From NCBI GenBank assembly GCA_033060915.1, contig CM065399.1:12227501-12291500 (forward strand): a stretch of DNA of 64,000 bases, in the 5' to 3' direction. Position numbers and translations under genes: made by a program. This DNA comes from Euryodendron excelsum. Taxonomy: Eukaryota; Streptophyta; Magnoliopsida; Ericales; Pentaphylacaceae. A model generated the notes under the pieces. The model was not told the DNA's origin and searched no databases. It was given only the letters and a program-made list of their open reading frames with translations. Below are positions 43,901 to 55,625 of the stretch, piece by piece; position 1 is the first letter of the stretch, and each line of letters opens with the position of its first letter.

Positions 43901-45523
43901 AATCCTCTATTTTTTGGAAACAAAATCAAAATACCTCTTTTAGAAACAAAATCAAAATACGTCTTTTAGAAACAAAATCCAATTCCTTGTTTTAGGAAAT
44001 AGGAATCTAAATGCTTCCAACTCCAAATCTTTCCTAAATCCAATTCTTTCTAGTCTCAAACTTTCCTAAACCTTAAGTTTCCAGAACTTAAACTTTTAAA
44101 TCTTTCCCTAAACTTTAAGCTTCTGAAATCTTTCCTAATTTTAACCCATTCCTAATTCCATACCTTTCTAAATTTCGACTTTCCAAATCTAAGTTTTCAA
44201 ACCTTTCTTAAACTCAAACCTTTCCTAATCTCAAGAATTTCTAAATTCAAAACTTTCTTACTTTCAAAACTTTCATATTTCAAAACATTCTAAATTCAAA
44301 ACATTCTAATTCCAATACTTTCTTAAAATGAAACCTTTCCTATTTCAAAAACTTTCTTATTTCGAAGCTTTCCTAATTCAAAAACTTTGCTAACATAAAA
44401 CTTTTCTAATTCAAATCTTTCCTAAATTTCAACTTTCTTAATCTTCCAAGTCCAATATTCAAGTCAAATCTTTCTTAATCTCAAGTCCTTCCTAAATCCT
44501 ATCTTTCCTAAGTCTAGGTTTCCCAAATCTCATTCTTTCCAAAACAAGTCCAAATCTTTCTTCTAAGTTCTATCTCTCCAAATCAAAGTTTAATCTTTTC
44601 AATTCCAAATTCCAATATTCTATTTTAAGTTCCAATCAAACCCTTTTTCAAATAAAATCTTTTTCAAATCAAACCTTCTATTTTCTATTGGATTCTTGCC
44701 CGAACTACAACTGACCTGATTCCTCAAAAAGGATACGTAGGGAACCCTCATGTGTGCGGTTACCACCTTTTTCAAACTTCTATTTCCACAACTTTTTTTC
44801 AACTTCCAATTCCATGATCTATTTCAAACTTCCAATTCCAAATTTCTATTTCCAAATCTCTATTTTCAATTTCTACAACTTTTCAATTTCAAATCTATCT
44901 TTTCAAATTTCTTTTTAAATCAAATTAATTTCTTTTCAAATCTATTTCTGAATCTATTTTCCAATTCTCTCTCTTGCAATTGCATATCATGCATCATTCT
45001 TTTCAAAATTGTTTTCTAAAGTGCATAGAATTAGACATGTGTTAATTGTAGACTCTGATAGATGAATTTAGGGTGAATAGACATGTAGGCACCACAAGGG
45101 CAGGGCAAGGTAGGGTGATGGCTTAGTGCGTCTTCCCTATACGTAACTAACCTCCGAACCTAGGATCACTATTTTCAAAGACCAAATGGAGTTATTTTTA
45201 AAAAATGGCTTAAATTTTTTCCAAAGGTTACCAAACAACCTATTTTTTTAAAAACCCTCTCTTAAGAAAGTATTTTCAAAAATCATTTTAAAAAACCCTA
45301 AGTGTAGTCTTCGGATTGTGCTTAGTTTTTAGGTAACCTAACTCACCTTAATCAAGTTAGGTGGCGACTCCAAATTGTTTTCCAAAATCACTTTATTCAA
45401 ATCGATTTTCAATTCAAACCTAGTCGCACTCATTCTTCTAGAAGGGTGAGTTCTAATGAAAGAGTATAATATTTTTTCCGCTTGTGTGTGTATTCCTCGA
45501 GTGCAAAAAATCTGGGCGCAACA
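40940..45523 (+). repeat. E4 5' LTR
   Basis: TGTAAGCACCCC at 40,940 to GGGCGCAACA at 45,523, 4,584 bp. It has the GATATAGGG stem-loop (about 41,509-41,541), two 157-bp units (41,780-42,110) and the G-poor tract (43,020-45,000). The TATA position reads CGTAAATA near 42,419, so the promoter box appears lost. Confidence 0.9.
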
Positions 45524-45525
45524 GC

Positions 45526-45543
45526 TGGCAATTCCACTGGGGA
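45526..45543 (+). other. Primer binding site of E4
   Basis: TGGCAATTCCACTGGGGA, two changes from the canonical TGGCGACTCCACTGGGGA, two bases after the LTR end. Confidence 0.88.
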
Positions 45544-47025
45544 CACTTAGAGGGTTAGGCCGTAGTCATGTCTTTTCACCCTTCACCCTTCACCCCTGTA
45601 GAGTCTTCAATTAGCTTGTCCAATTCTATGCATTTTCAATTTTTAAAATCAAATTTTAAAAGTTATTTACAAAAACGTGCATTTAACTCCATTCATATTA
45701 TCTTGTATTAAGTTTGTCATAGACATACTAACTCTTGCACCTTTGTTTTGTAAGTGCATGTTTTGTTTACATTTTATTAACTGCTATGCATGAATATGAT
45801 GAATAGGATGGATGAGAGTTGTTGGGCTCTTTCCTCTACTTTCAAAAATCACACACACACTGCACGTACACTTGCATATTGCATACTTGCATTTTTACCC
45901 TGATATGACTCTTCTAGTTAGAAATGGAGAACGGTATATTGGTTGTGGGCAAGATACTGTGTTAGTTTCTTCGCCTACGACCTCTTGATGGTTCCCCCGC
46001 TCGGATCACCAGCCGATCATGGCACCGCCTCGGGGAGTGAGCCTAGATTTGAAGATTCGGGGACCGAGCCTTTTTAGGATGCATAAGTGAACCCTCAACC
46101 TCATGCTCATATAGACACCTTGCATAGCCGAACCTTTGCTGGATTTAAGACGTGTAGCATTTTCAAAACCATGGAGGAAAGGGCGACTACTTTTACTTTC
46201 ATTTATACTTGTTTATTCCCATTGTTATAATGACTGTATTCTTACTGTTATAATGACTGTCTAACTGCTCATGCATGCATGTTTACTTTAACTGTATTCT
46301 CTCTCCTTATACTCTATGCATCCATTTTCATGCATTCTATATTCCATGTGAAGACGAGAGTTTCAAGTAACTCAAGTCACTGCATTCTCATGCGTATGTT
46401 TAACCCAAAGAGAGTGACACCTAGTTCACTCTCCCTTGCATTAAACCTACCCAAACCATAAGGGTTCCCATGTAACCCTAAGGACTCATGGCATGCATTT
46501 CGATTCATTCCATAAGAGGGCCCTCAATCCCTCTATGCTTATGGAGATAGGGTTGCCAAGAAGACAAGGGGCAATCAATCAACAAGGTCTCACGGCGACT
46601 TCCTCGACATAGAATCCAAGGACGGCGAATCTGAAGACTAAAGAGTAGTTTAGGACTTCTTTTGTAAAATTAGATAGGTGAAAGTCCAAAGAAATGTGTT
46701 CCCCCTCCCCCTATTGAAGTGTATTTGGTCTCTTTTGGGTTTTAAACCCAGAAGTTCAACGTACTCTTTTTTCGCAAATGAATGAATGTAAGAATAAATA
46801 TAGATACTTGATCTGTGGTAAGGTACTTGCATACAGGGGCAAAAACCCCTATCTCTGAAAATGAGCCAAGTCATCATGATTAGTCTCCCTCCTACGTAAG
46901 GATACCCTAGAGCATGCATTGCATAAAGACTTATCAAGATAAAATACTGACTCTTTTCCTTTGTTGTTTTTAGATACTTCTCATCGTCCCCCCCATCGTT
47001 ATAGGCTAAAAGCTAAGAAACGCCC
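45544..47025 (+). other. E4 leader
   Basis: Homologous to the E1 leader, including the stem-loop GAGAGTGAC / TTCACTCTC near 46,413-46,435 (one mismatch at the loop end). No coding signature. Confidence 0.6.
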
Positions 47026-48328
47026 ATGGAATCACTCACTCTTGATACCTTAACTGTACTACTAGTAGAGGCGAGAGGAGTCAGACATAGGATGACCAAA
47101 ATGGAAAGCATACTATCTTCATTCTTATCCCATGCAACTCATGAGCAAGCAAAATCCTCGTAAGCCCAAACCCATGATGGACGAAAAAGGATGAAGAAGG
47201 AAGACCAAGACTATGCCCCAACCATTGCTTACCAACAACCTCCCCAGGCCTAGGGCCTTGCTCCGATGCCTACCAAACCAACCTCTAACCTAACCCCTGG
47301 GTTATATAATCTTTTCTACGAATACCAGCCCAACCCATTTGGCCCTGACACCAAAACTCATCCCATTTTGAAACATAAAACTCGAAGCCTTTCCAATTCT
47401 CGAACCATCAGCTCAATTGTGACCTCCCCAAAACTTGGTTCTCAATCTTTAAAAACATCTACAACACTTCTTCAGCCTAGGCGAACAAGTGGGAAAAAAT
47501 GGACATTTACTAAACTCGCGTGTTCACAAACCACGACCTATTTTGGTCTCTTAGCAGCCGGATATCTGAAACCCATACCTGCTCGACCCCAGCCCAATCC
47601 TCTGCCTCATTACTTTGAATCTGTAGCAAGCTGTAAGTATCATTCGGGCGGCTCAGGACATGATAGTGAAGATTGTTTGACCCTCAAGCATAAGATTTAA
47701 GACCTGATAGATAACAACATCATTGGCCTACGGCCAGCAAATCCTTCTCCGAACGGCACTACTGACCCTCCGTTAGACCACACCGTCAACGTCATTACAA
47801 ACTTTGGTAACTACAAGGTTTGTTTCGCTGCATGCCAAGAGTTATATTACAAGGATGGGGAAGAAATGGAATACGGAGATGAAGAACAGTGTCAGCCCTG
47901 GTTATGGTGCAACCTCGATAAATTGCCGGTCCCCGAAGATGAACTCGTAGATGAATCTACCGAGAAGACTGACCAGGAGTCATTCAAGCTCAGTAATAAG
48001 AACCTGCCGTTATGCACGCTTGAGGAGGAACACTGGGGCACGGCCGGATGCCAAAGCAGAAAACCTCGAGCTTTGGTTAAGTCTATTAAGCTGGAAGAAG
48101 AAAAGCTACCCAATTGGTTTACTGGAGAAACCAAGGAACTAGGGAAGACGAACAAGGAAGCCGATGACCACATCATCACTACCAAGTTGCTTACAAGGAA
48201 GCCGATGACCGCATTATCACTAGCAAGTCGCTTGGAACTTCGGGAGAAACCTCTATTTATCTTGCCTCGGCCAAGGATCCTAACTGTGGATGGAATGAAG
48301 ATGTGGGTATTGTCCCAAGGCCTTACTA
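47026..48328 (+). pseudogene. Gag-like frame of E4
   Basis: ATG at 47,026 (MESLTLDTLTVLLVEARG). The main register holds to about 48,150, with in-frame stops near 47,161, 47,250 and 47,698 (the last turns CAA into TAA inside KIQDLID). Conserved blocks: FGLLAAGYLKPIPARPQPNP, LPHYFESVAS, a complete knuckle CKYHSGGSGHDSEDC, NVITNFGNYKVCF and CNLDKLPVPEDELVDES. A 41-bp tandem duplication (copies from about 48,152 and 48,193) shifts the frame, so the family end NCGWNEDVGIVPRPY with its stop at 48,326-48,328 is read in another register. No capsid, protease or later pol domain is visible. Confidence 0.74.
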
Positions 48329-49954
48329 AAACAGGAATCCCTTCAAAAGCGTACAAGAGAGGGGTGTTTTCACCCACCCTCTTTCTATCCCTTTATATTT
48401 TTGTTCTTAAATTAATATCTGCACTTCTTCTTTTTCTTTAAACAAAACTATATGCTTTCCACTAGTATAATGAAATGATTAAGTCTTTTATTTCATTGCT
48501 GCTATCTTATTTTCTATTGTGAATGGTGATTACTTCCTACAAAAAGGGCATGATTTATCTTATGGAATGATCCAACTTGAAGGGATGATAGCATGAGTTA
48601 ACCACTCGCCAAATGATCAGCTTTCTGAAGAGAGAGAGGATAGGGATGAGTGAGGAAACTACCCAAAGGTAAGCGATGTGTGGCCAAACTATCAAGATGA
48701 AGAGGAGCCACCTTTCATTTCCCTATGTAAAAGAAAAAATGTTTATATTCCCTTTGCTTAGCCCCTAGTGCCTCGCATCAAACAAAGTTTTCCTTGTCAA
48801 CCCCGATCCAAGACTGTCATCCACATACTGGGGCAGACAATAATTGAGAACTCTATAAATGGTGTCTATTTTCTATCATTCTAGGGCAGCATCGAAGGCT
48901 CTATAGATCAAGCAATCTAGTTCAAAGTGAAGAGAGACCCTTATTTCATTTACCATATAGTCAAAAGCAACCCCTTGCCAAACCCATTGAGCCATTTATC
49001 TTTTTTTTTCGAGAAAACCCCAAGATTGAACTGCTAAGTAAAAGGTTTAAGGAAAAAAGGGTTGTAGAATTGTTTATTTCATAAAAGGAAAGAAAAAGAG
49101 ATAAAAAGGAAAAAAGAAAAAAAGAAGAAGCAAAGGAAAAATGGCCAAGAAAAAAAAAAGGCCCTGAAGAAAACCATGATTGTGCTATCTTGAAAAGCAT
49201 AATCAGAAGGTCGAAAGAGAAGAGAGTGATGTTTATCTCAAAAAGCATACAGAAGGGTAGAAAGAAAAGAGGCATTTTCACCCTGAGAAGTGTATAGTAA
49301 GAGCAAGAAGGAAATTAAAGGTGATCCTAGGTTACAAAAAAGCCTAGTAGAAGTAATAGGTTCGACCCTTTACCCTTTCTTGCAAACTCCCGAAACTATA
49401 GATGACTTTGATTGAAAATATACTTTGATTGAAAATAGATGACTTGATCTAAATGAGCTAGATACACTGCCAAAACTAAAGAAGGATGCTAACCCTACTG
49501 AGAAAGAGAGTCAAGGATGGTACGGATCTAAACCCTGCTGAAAACAACATCGAATTTGAGCCTGCATATCCCATTTCTTCGAAAACCCCATAACCTAGCC
49601 TACATTACGGTCCTAAAACAAAGTCTACTTAGATTGAAGGACTGGCCACTTATCGCTCTGCTAAGGTCAAGTAAACTGCTGCTAAAACACCAAGAGTTGA
49701 GAGTTTCAGCCCAATAATCATATACATTAACCCCGAGGTAGAGAATCAGAGGCGGTCAAAAGGTTGAGAAAGGTGCGAAGTGCTATCATCCAGTTAAGGT
49801 AAGGTTGAGCTAGAGGAGAGGCTAGACCCTCGAAAAGGAAGGAGTTACCATTCCGAAGATACCGAGCTCAACAGCACCCCTTGTCATTCTATTAACTAAT
49901 ATATTTCTAATATGTGCATACATTTTCAACAAAAAAAAAAAAATTCACAATGAG
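48329..49954 (+). other. E4 spacer up to the E5 insertion
   Basis: Homologous to E1 7,612-9,280. It has A-rich low-complexity patches (49,075-49,160, 49,930-49,943). No gene recognised. Confidence 0.62.
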
Positions 49955-49959
49955 CTTCA
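49955..49959. other. Left target-site duplication of E5
   Basis: CTTCA, repeated at 55,364-55,368 on the other side of the solo LTR. The E1 sequence at the same place runs across without an insertion. Confidence 0.92.
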
Positions 49960-52900
49960 TGTCGTGCCCAAATTTTTTGCACTCGAGGAATACTCATCCA
50001 AGCGGGAAAAATGATGTACTCTCTCATTAGAACTCACCCTCCTAAAAGAATGAGTGCGACTAGGTTTGAATTGAAAAATTGGTTTGAATAAAGGGCTTTT
50101 GGAAAAAGATTCGGAGTCGCCACCTAACTTGATTAAGGTGAGTTAGGTCACCTAAAAACTAAGAATAATCCGAAGACTACACTTAGGGTTTTTGGAAAAC
50201 GATTTGAAAATATCTCCTCAAGAGAGGGTTTTTTAAGAAAAACTGGTTGTTTGGCAACCTTTGGAAAACATTTAGCCCTTATTTAAAAAAAAAACTCCTT
50301 TTTGGTTTTTGAAAACAGTGATTCTAGGTTCGGAGGTTGGTTACGTGTAGGGAAGACGCACTAAGCTATCACCCTACCCAGCCCTTTCGGTATCTACATG
50401 TCAATTTACCCTAGATTCACCTATGAGAGTCTTTAATTAACCCATGTCCAATCCTATCCACTTTGAAAAACAATGTTTGAAAATTAACATGATGCATGAT
50501 ATGCAAGTGCAAAATAAGAGAGAATTGAAAAATAGATTTAAAAAGAGATTGATTTGATTTGAAAATAGATTTGAAGAGATGGAATTGAAATTGGAAAGTT
50601 TGAAAATTGAAAGTAGAAATTTGAAAATGGAAATTTTGAAATTGGAATTTTGAAAATAGATTGGAATTTGAGATTTTGGAAAGATTTTGGAAACCGCACC
50701 CATGAGGGTGGAATTGAAAGTTTGAAAAGTATTGTGACCGCACCTATGAAGGTTGCGTACGTATCCCTTTGAGGGAATCAGGTCAATCGTAGTTCAGACC
50801 GGAGTCCGATTGAAAATAGATTGATTTGAAGAGAGAGATTGGATTGGAAGAAAGAGATTGAATTGAAAATTGGATTTGATTTGAGATTAGAAGAAGAGAT
50901 TAGAAATTGAAATTGAGAAGATTGGACTTTGATTTGAAAAGATAGATTTGGACTTGTTTTAGAAAGATGAGACTTAGGAAAGACTCAAGAGTTTAAGAAA
51001 GATTGGATTTAGGAAAGGTCCGTTTTAGGAAAGTTTCATTTTTGGAAAGTTTTAGGTTTAAGAAAGTTTTCAACTTTACGAAAGTTTTGAAATAGGAAAG
51101 TATTGAATTTAGAAATGTTTTGAATTAAGAAAAGTTTAGTTTGAGAAAGGTTTAAAATTTGGAAAGTTTCAAATTAAGAAAGTTTTGAATTTTGGAATGT
51201 TTGAAAAAGGGAAGTTTTGAATTTGGAAAGTTTTGAAAACAAGGAAGTTTTGAAAATAAGAAAGTTTCGTTTTGGGAAAGGTTTGAAAAAGGAAAGTTTT
51301 CAGTTTAGAAATTTTTGAATTAAGAAAGTTTTGAGTTTAGAAAAGCCTTAGATTTAGAAAGATTTTGAAGTTTTGGAAAGTTTAGAATTTAGAAAGTTTA
51401 GAAGTTTAGAAAGATTTAACTTGAGAAAGTTTCAAATTTAGAAAGTTTTGATTTCAAAAAGATTTGAAATTTAGAAAGTTTAAGGTTTAGAAAGTTTTAG
51501 AGTTTGAATTTTAGAAAATCTTGAAATTAGGAAAGGTTTGAGTTTAGGAAAAGTTTGAAAACTTAGGTTTGAAAAGTTGAGATTTGGAAAAGGGGTAGGA
51601 TTAGGAAAGGGTTGAATTAGGAAAGATTTTTATGTTCAAGTTTTGGAAACTTAAGATTTAGGAAAGTGGAGGATTAGGAAGGATTTGAATTAGGAAAGAT
51701 TTGGATTTGGAAGGGATTGGATTTAGTTTCTAAAAGAAAAGATTTGATTTTGTTTCAAAAAACGGAGGACGGGATCTAGTTTCCTAAACGGAGAGATTTG
51801 ATTCGGTTTCCTAAAGGGAAGATAGGATTTGGCAAGGATTTGGAAAGGGAGATTCTAGAAACCCTAGATTTGGAAAATTATAGTTTTGATGTAGAAAATA
51901 GATTTTGGAAATGCGTATAGTTTGGATGTGAAAACAAAAGGTTTTGGAAACCTAGGTTTAGGGCAAAGTTTGAAAATCATGTTTTTGGAAAGAAAATTAG
52001 GGCTTCCTAATTGTGGGTTCTAAGGCTTGACTTGGGCTCTAAGAAAAGAGTATTTGGAAAGTGCGTTTTTGGAAACGAAGGTTTTTCTAGAAGGGAATCC
52101 TAGGGAGGAGTTTTTGGAAAGTGTGTTTGAAGAGGGAGTTTTTGGAAAAAGATTTTAAAGAGAAGGAGTTTTGGAAAGTGTGTTTTTAGAAACGTAGATT
52201 TTTGAAGGAAAATCCTAGAGAGGAAATTTCTAGAAGGAAGATTTTGGAGAGAGTTTTTAGGAAGGTGAATCTAGGGAGTGTTTTTAGAAAGTGAATTTTG
52301 AGGAAAGGATTTTGGAGAGGAGTTGAAAAAGAGAGTTTTGAAAAATAGATTTTGGAAGGGAGTTTTTGAAAACAATTTTGAAGAGGAGAGTTTTAGGAAA
52401 GTATGTTGAAAAAGAGATTTTTAGGAAGAGATTTTTGAAGAGAGAGTTTTTTGGAAAGTATGAAAATGTCTCACTTTCCTAAAGCGATTCTAACCATAAG
52501 AGGGCTAGAACCACTTTAAGAAAGTGGTTTTGGAAAACAATAAGATTTGAAAATATAGACCAAAAAGGTCACTTTTAATGTAATACTTTCCTAAAGCAAC
52601 CCTAGCCATGGAAAGGCTAGAATCACCCTAGAATTGTGGTTTTGAAAACAAATTTTTGAAAAAGAGATTTTGATGCAATTTTGAAAACAAGTTTGAAAAC
52701 AATTTGAAAAACAACTTTTCAAAACGGTTTTTGGAAGATGCAAGATCATGATATGCACAATGCAATTTGGGGTCGTGAACATACAAGGCTAAGGCTTCAC
52801 CACATAATCAAGGGGGCCGGACCCACATGATCTTTGGTTAGACTGGAAGAAAGCCCCTGACACTGTGACTCTCCAATAGCCCAATCATACACATGGACTG

Positions 52901-53346
52901 GGAATCCCCTTGTTTCAAGCATGCAAAGAAAGGGGGGGAAAGAGATGGGGGATTAAAATAGAGAAAACCCAAGTGGGTTAGGAGAGAGAAGAGAGAGGGG
53001 GGAAGTGCGGAAATTTAAATAGGGAGCCTACCGTATGTCTTGTTTATTTTGCGCGCCGTGCTGTCTTCGGTCTTCAGCCTTTGTCTTGATCTTCACCTTC
53101 AGTCTTCAAGAGTCGTCTTCAAACTTTGGATTGCAGCTCTTCAAGTCTTCAAAGGATGGTTGAAGACTAGTGTATGAGTGTATGGGGGAGTGTATAAGTG
53201 TATAGGAGGCTAGGGTTTGTGTAGGGTGGCTAGGGTTTGGAGAACCTAAGGAGGCTAGGGTTTAGGAGGTGCTCGAGCTCTGTATATCGAAATATATGAT
53301 TTTTAAGTTAAGTTTGCAGACCCTTTTCACGTTGAATGAGGCTCTG

Positions 53347-53354
53347 TATTTATA
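53347..53354 (-). promoter_or_regulatory. TATA box of E5
   Basis: Minus strand TATAAATA with ACAGAGCCTCATTC downstream, as in E1. Just upstream on the minus strand lie the palindromes at 53,430-53,454 and 53,470-53,490. Transcription from here would run towards the spacer and gag-like region of E4, in antisense. Confidence 0.6.
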
Positions 53355-53429
53355 AAGAGAGGAATACACTGGCGCCTGTTGCAGTGGCGCCAAGCCAAAA
53401 TTCCTTCTGGCACCAAGCCAAAATTCCTT

Positions 53430-53454
53430 CTGGCGCCACTAGGAGTGGCGCCAG
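53430..53454. other. Perfect 11-bp-arm palindrome beside the E5 TATA box
   Basis: CTGGCGCCACT-AGG-AGTGGCGCCAG, arms of 11 bp with a 3-base loop. A second, slightly imperfect copy (GGTGCCACTAGTAGTGGCGCC) lies at 53,470-53,490, and half-site words are found at 53,370-53,420. Confidence 0.8.
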
Positions 53455-53699
53455 GCCAAATATTGGCTTGGTGCCACTAGTAGTGGCGCCAGCCAATTAG
53501 GAAACTATTAAAGTTGGCAAACAACGTATCTTTGACTAGATTTGGGCGCCTGTACTAGTGACTACCATGCAATTTTTAGCCTAGCTTCACTAGGAGTGAC
53601 TCCGGAAAGTCCGGGAATGATTTGGAGAAACCGAGAATTACCCGGAAGGCCAGAAAGGAGCAGGAACACTTAAAATAGTGTCCTGGAGGTATTTGATTT

Positions 53700-54250
53700 G
53701 AAAAGTGAGGATAAGATGTGTCGGAAAGGTTGACCGGGCCCTTAGGGGCAAAACGGTCAATCAAACCGGGAAGCTGTCGGGGCGAACTTGGACTGTCCCA
53801 GAAGAAGACTTGGGATCTGAAAACATTATTTAGAATGTTCCCAGAGGTTACCGGTTTGATTTCCAGAGCCGGCCTGGTCGGAAAAGGAGACCGGCCTACT
53901 AGGGGCAAAACGGTCATTTTGTACCGAGTTTGCCGAAATTAACTCGAAATGATCTGAAAAGGTAAAAGAAGGTTGAGAACACTACAAAAAGTGGTCTCAA
54001 GAGGTTACCGGTTTGATACCCAAAGCCGGTGTGGTCAAAAAAGGAGATTGGCCCACCAGGGGCAAAACGGTCATTTTGCACTGGGTTGGCTAGAACTGAC
54101 TCGAAATGATCCGGAAAGATAAACGAAGGTTGAGAATACTATAAAAAAGTATTCTCGAGAAATTACCAGTTTGATACCCAGAGCCAGTGTGGTTCCCGGG
54201 ACGTTCGGATGCCTAAGGGTAAAATGGTCATCTTGACCGGAAAGTCTCGG
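53700..54250 (-). repeat. 157-bp tandem repeat in E5 (three units)
   Basis: The reverse form of ACCGGCTCTGGGTATCAAACC recurs at about 53,849, 54,006 and 54,166. E1 and E4 have two clear units at this place. Confidence 0.8.
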
Positions 54251-54450
54251 AAAAGGTCCAAAGGACAGTTTGGTCATTTTTTACCAAAGTGGGCTAACAG
54301 ACACTGGTGTTGACCTGGGTTTTGAGTGTTTCTGCCACTCTAACGGCGGTCGTCGTGACACAGGGGCTTGTTGCCAATTCCCTATATTGACCTATTTGTG
54401 AGTATTTCCGCTACTCTAACGGTTTTGTGAGTAGTTTCGCTACTTGGACC

Positions 54451-55171
54451 GTCTCGAGGAATAAACTGTCTCGAGAGAGGGATTGGAAAGGGGACTACCA
54501 TCTCCGAAGAGACGTGCCTGGATTGGAATCGTCTCGAGGAATAAACTGTCTCGAGAGAGGGATTGGAAAGGGGTCTTACCGTCTCCGAAGAAACGTGCTT
54601 GGATTGGAACCGTCTCGAGGAATAAACTGTCTTGAGAGTGGGATTGGAAAGGGGTCTTACCATCTCTAAGGAGACGTGCCTGGATTGGAACTGTCTCGAG
54701 GAATAAACTGTCTCAAGAGTGGGATTGGAAAGGGGTCTTACCGTCTCCAAAGAGACGTGCCTGGATTGGAACCGTCTCGAGGAATAAACTGTCTCGAGAG
54801 AGGGATTGGAAAGGGGTCTTACCGTCTCCGAAGAGACGTGCCTGGATTGGAACCGTCTCGAGGAATAAACTGTCTCGAGAAAGGGATTGGAAAAGGGACT
54901 TATCGTCTCCGAAGAGACGTGCCTGAATTGGAACCCGTCTCTGAAGAGACGTGCCTGGATTGGAGCCGTCTCGAGGAATAAACTGTCTCGAAAGAGGGAT
55001 TGGAAAGGGGACTTACCGTCTCCGAAGAGACGTGCCTGAATTGGAACCGTCTCGAGGAATAAACTGTCTCGAGAGAGGGATTGGAAAGGGGTCTTACCGT
55101 TTTCAAAGAGATGTGCCTGAATTGGAACCGTCTCGAGGAATAAACTGTCTCGAGAATGGGATTGGAATCGG
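54451..55171 (-). repeat. 81-bp minisatellite in E5, about nine units
   Basis: GTCTCGAGGAATAAACTGTC starts units at 54,451, 54,531, 54,612, 54,693, 54,774, 54,855, 54,968, 55,049 and 55,130. The spacing is 81 bp (first 80; one gap of 113, where a 32-bp piece is repeated). Each unit is a 47-bp core, as in E1, plus a 34-bp piece with two CTCGAG palindromes. Because 81 is a multiple of three and the unit lacks stops in several frames, long open frames appear on both strands; I treat them as by-products. Confidence 0.92.
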
Positions 55172-55363
55172 AAAGGAAAGGACAATGCCCATAAGGGCAT
55201 TTGGTCATTTTGCCTCTATTTGGGCCTGACAAGCCCGCGAAGCGATGGACAGACGGGATTTGGACCTAGAGAATTGGTTTCGATAGGAATATGCCCACAC
55301 TGACTTGAAAACAAGTCTGGATAGAGTGTAGACTGTCGAGCGGTAAAAAATGGGGTGCTTACA

Positions 55364-55368
55364 CTTCA
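55364..55368. other. Right target-site duplication of E5
   Basis: CTTCA, identical to 49,955-49,959. E4 sequence resumes after it with CATACATAGGATATAACTCC, as in E1. Confidence 0.92.
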
Positions 55369-55625
55369 CATACATAGGATATAACTCCCTATCGAAACAT
55401 AAGTCACCAACACAGTTTAATATCAACTTATGTAATAAATATACATTATCATCATTTATACACATGCATCTGATCGTATACTAAGCTGGAAAAAAAATCA
55501 TAAATGTCTCTGCATATCCATGCATCCAAATATCATAAATACCCATCAAAATAAAATTGTCTAACATAAGTACATCTCAAGAATAGGGGCAAAGGAAGAT
55601 CAGGGTCTATGACAAGGGGCATCTG

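Larger units (their letters stand above)
49960..55363 (-). mobile_element. E5: complete solo LTR of the Tat/Ogre-like family
   Basis: It has TGTCGTGCCC at the left and GGGGTGCTTACA at the right (TGT...ACA ends) and is 5,404 bp long. It is flanked on both sides by CTTCA, with no internal region, PBS or PPT: the classic product of LTR-LTR recombination. It is the longest LTR here. On its own strand it carries about nine 81-bp units, three stem-loops, three 157-bp units, GGCGCCACT palindromes, an intact TATA box and the G-poor tract. It belongs with E1 and E6 by its minisatellite. Confidence 0.93.

Noticed and set aside
47892..48377. 161-codon frame opposite to the E4 gag-like frame
   Set aside because: Mirror of the coding strand, Ser-rich, with no counterpart kept open in E1 or E2.
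54451..55171. Possible CRISPR array
   Set aside because: Units are contiguous with no variable spacers, the setting is a plant LTR and there are no cas genes.
54382..55200. Long open frames on both strands with 27-residue repeats
   Set aside because: They coincide exactly with the 81-bp minisatellite and arise because the period is a multiple of three; no domain or conserved start is seen.
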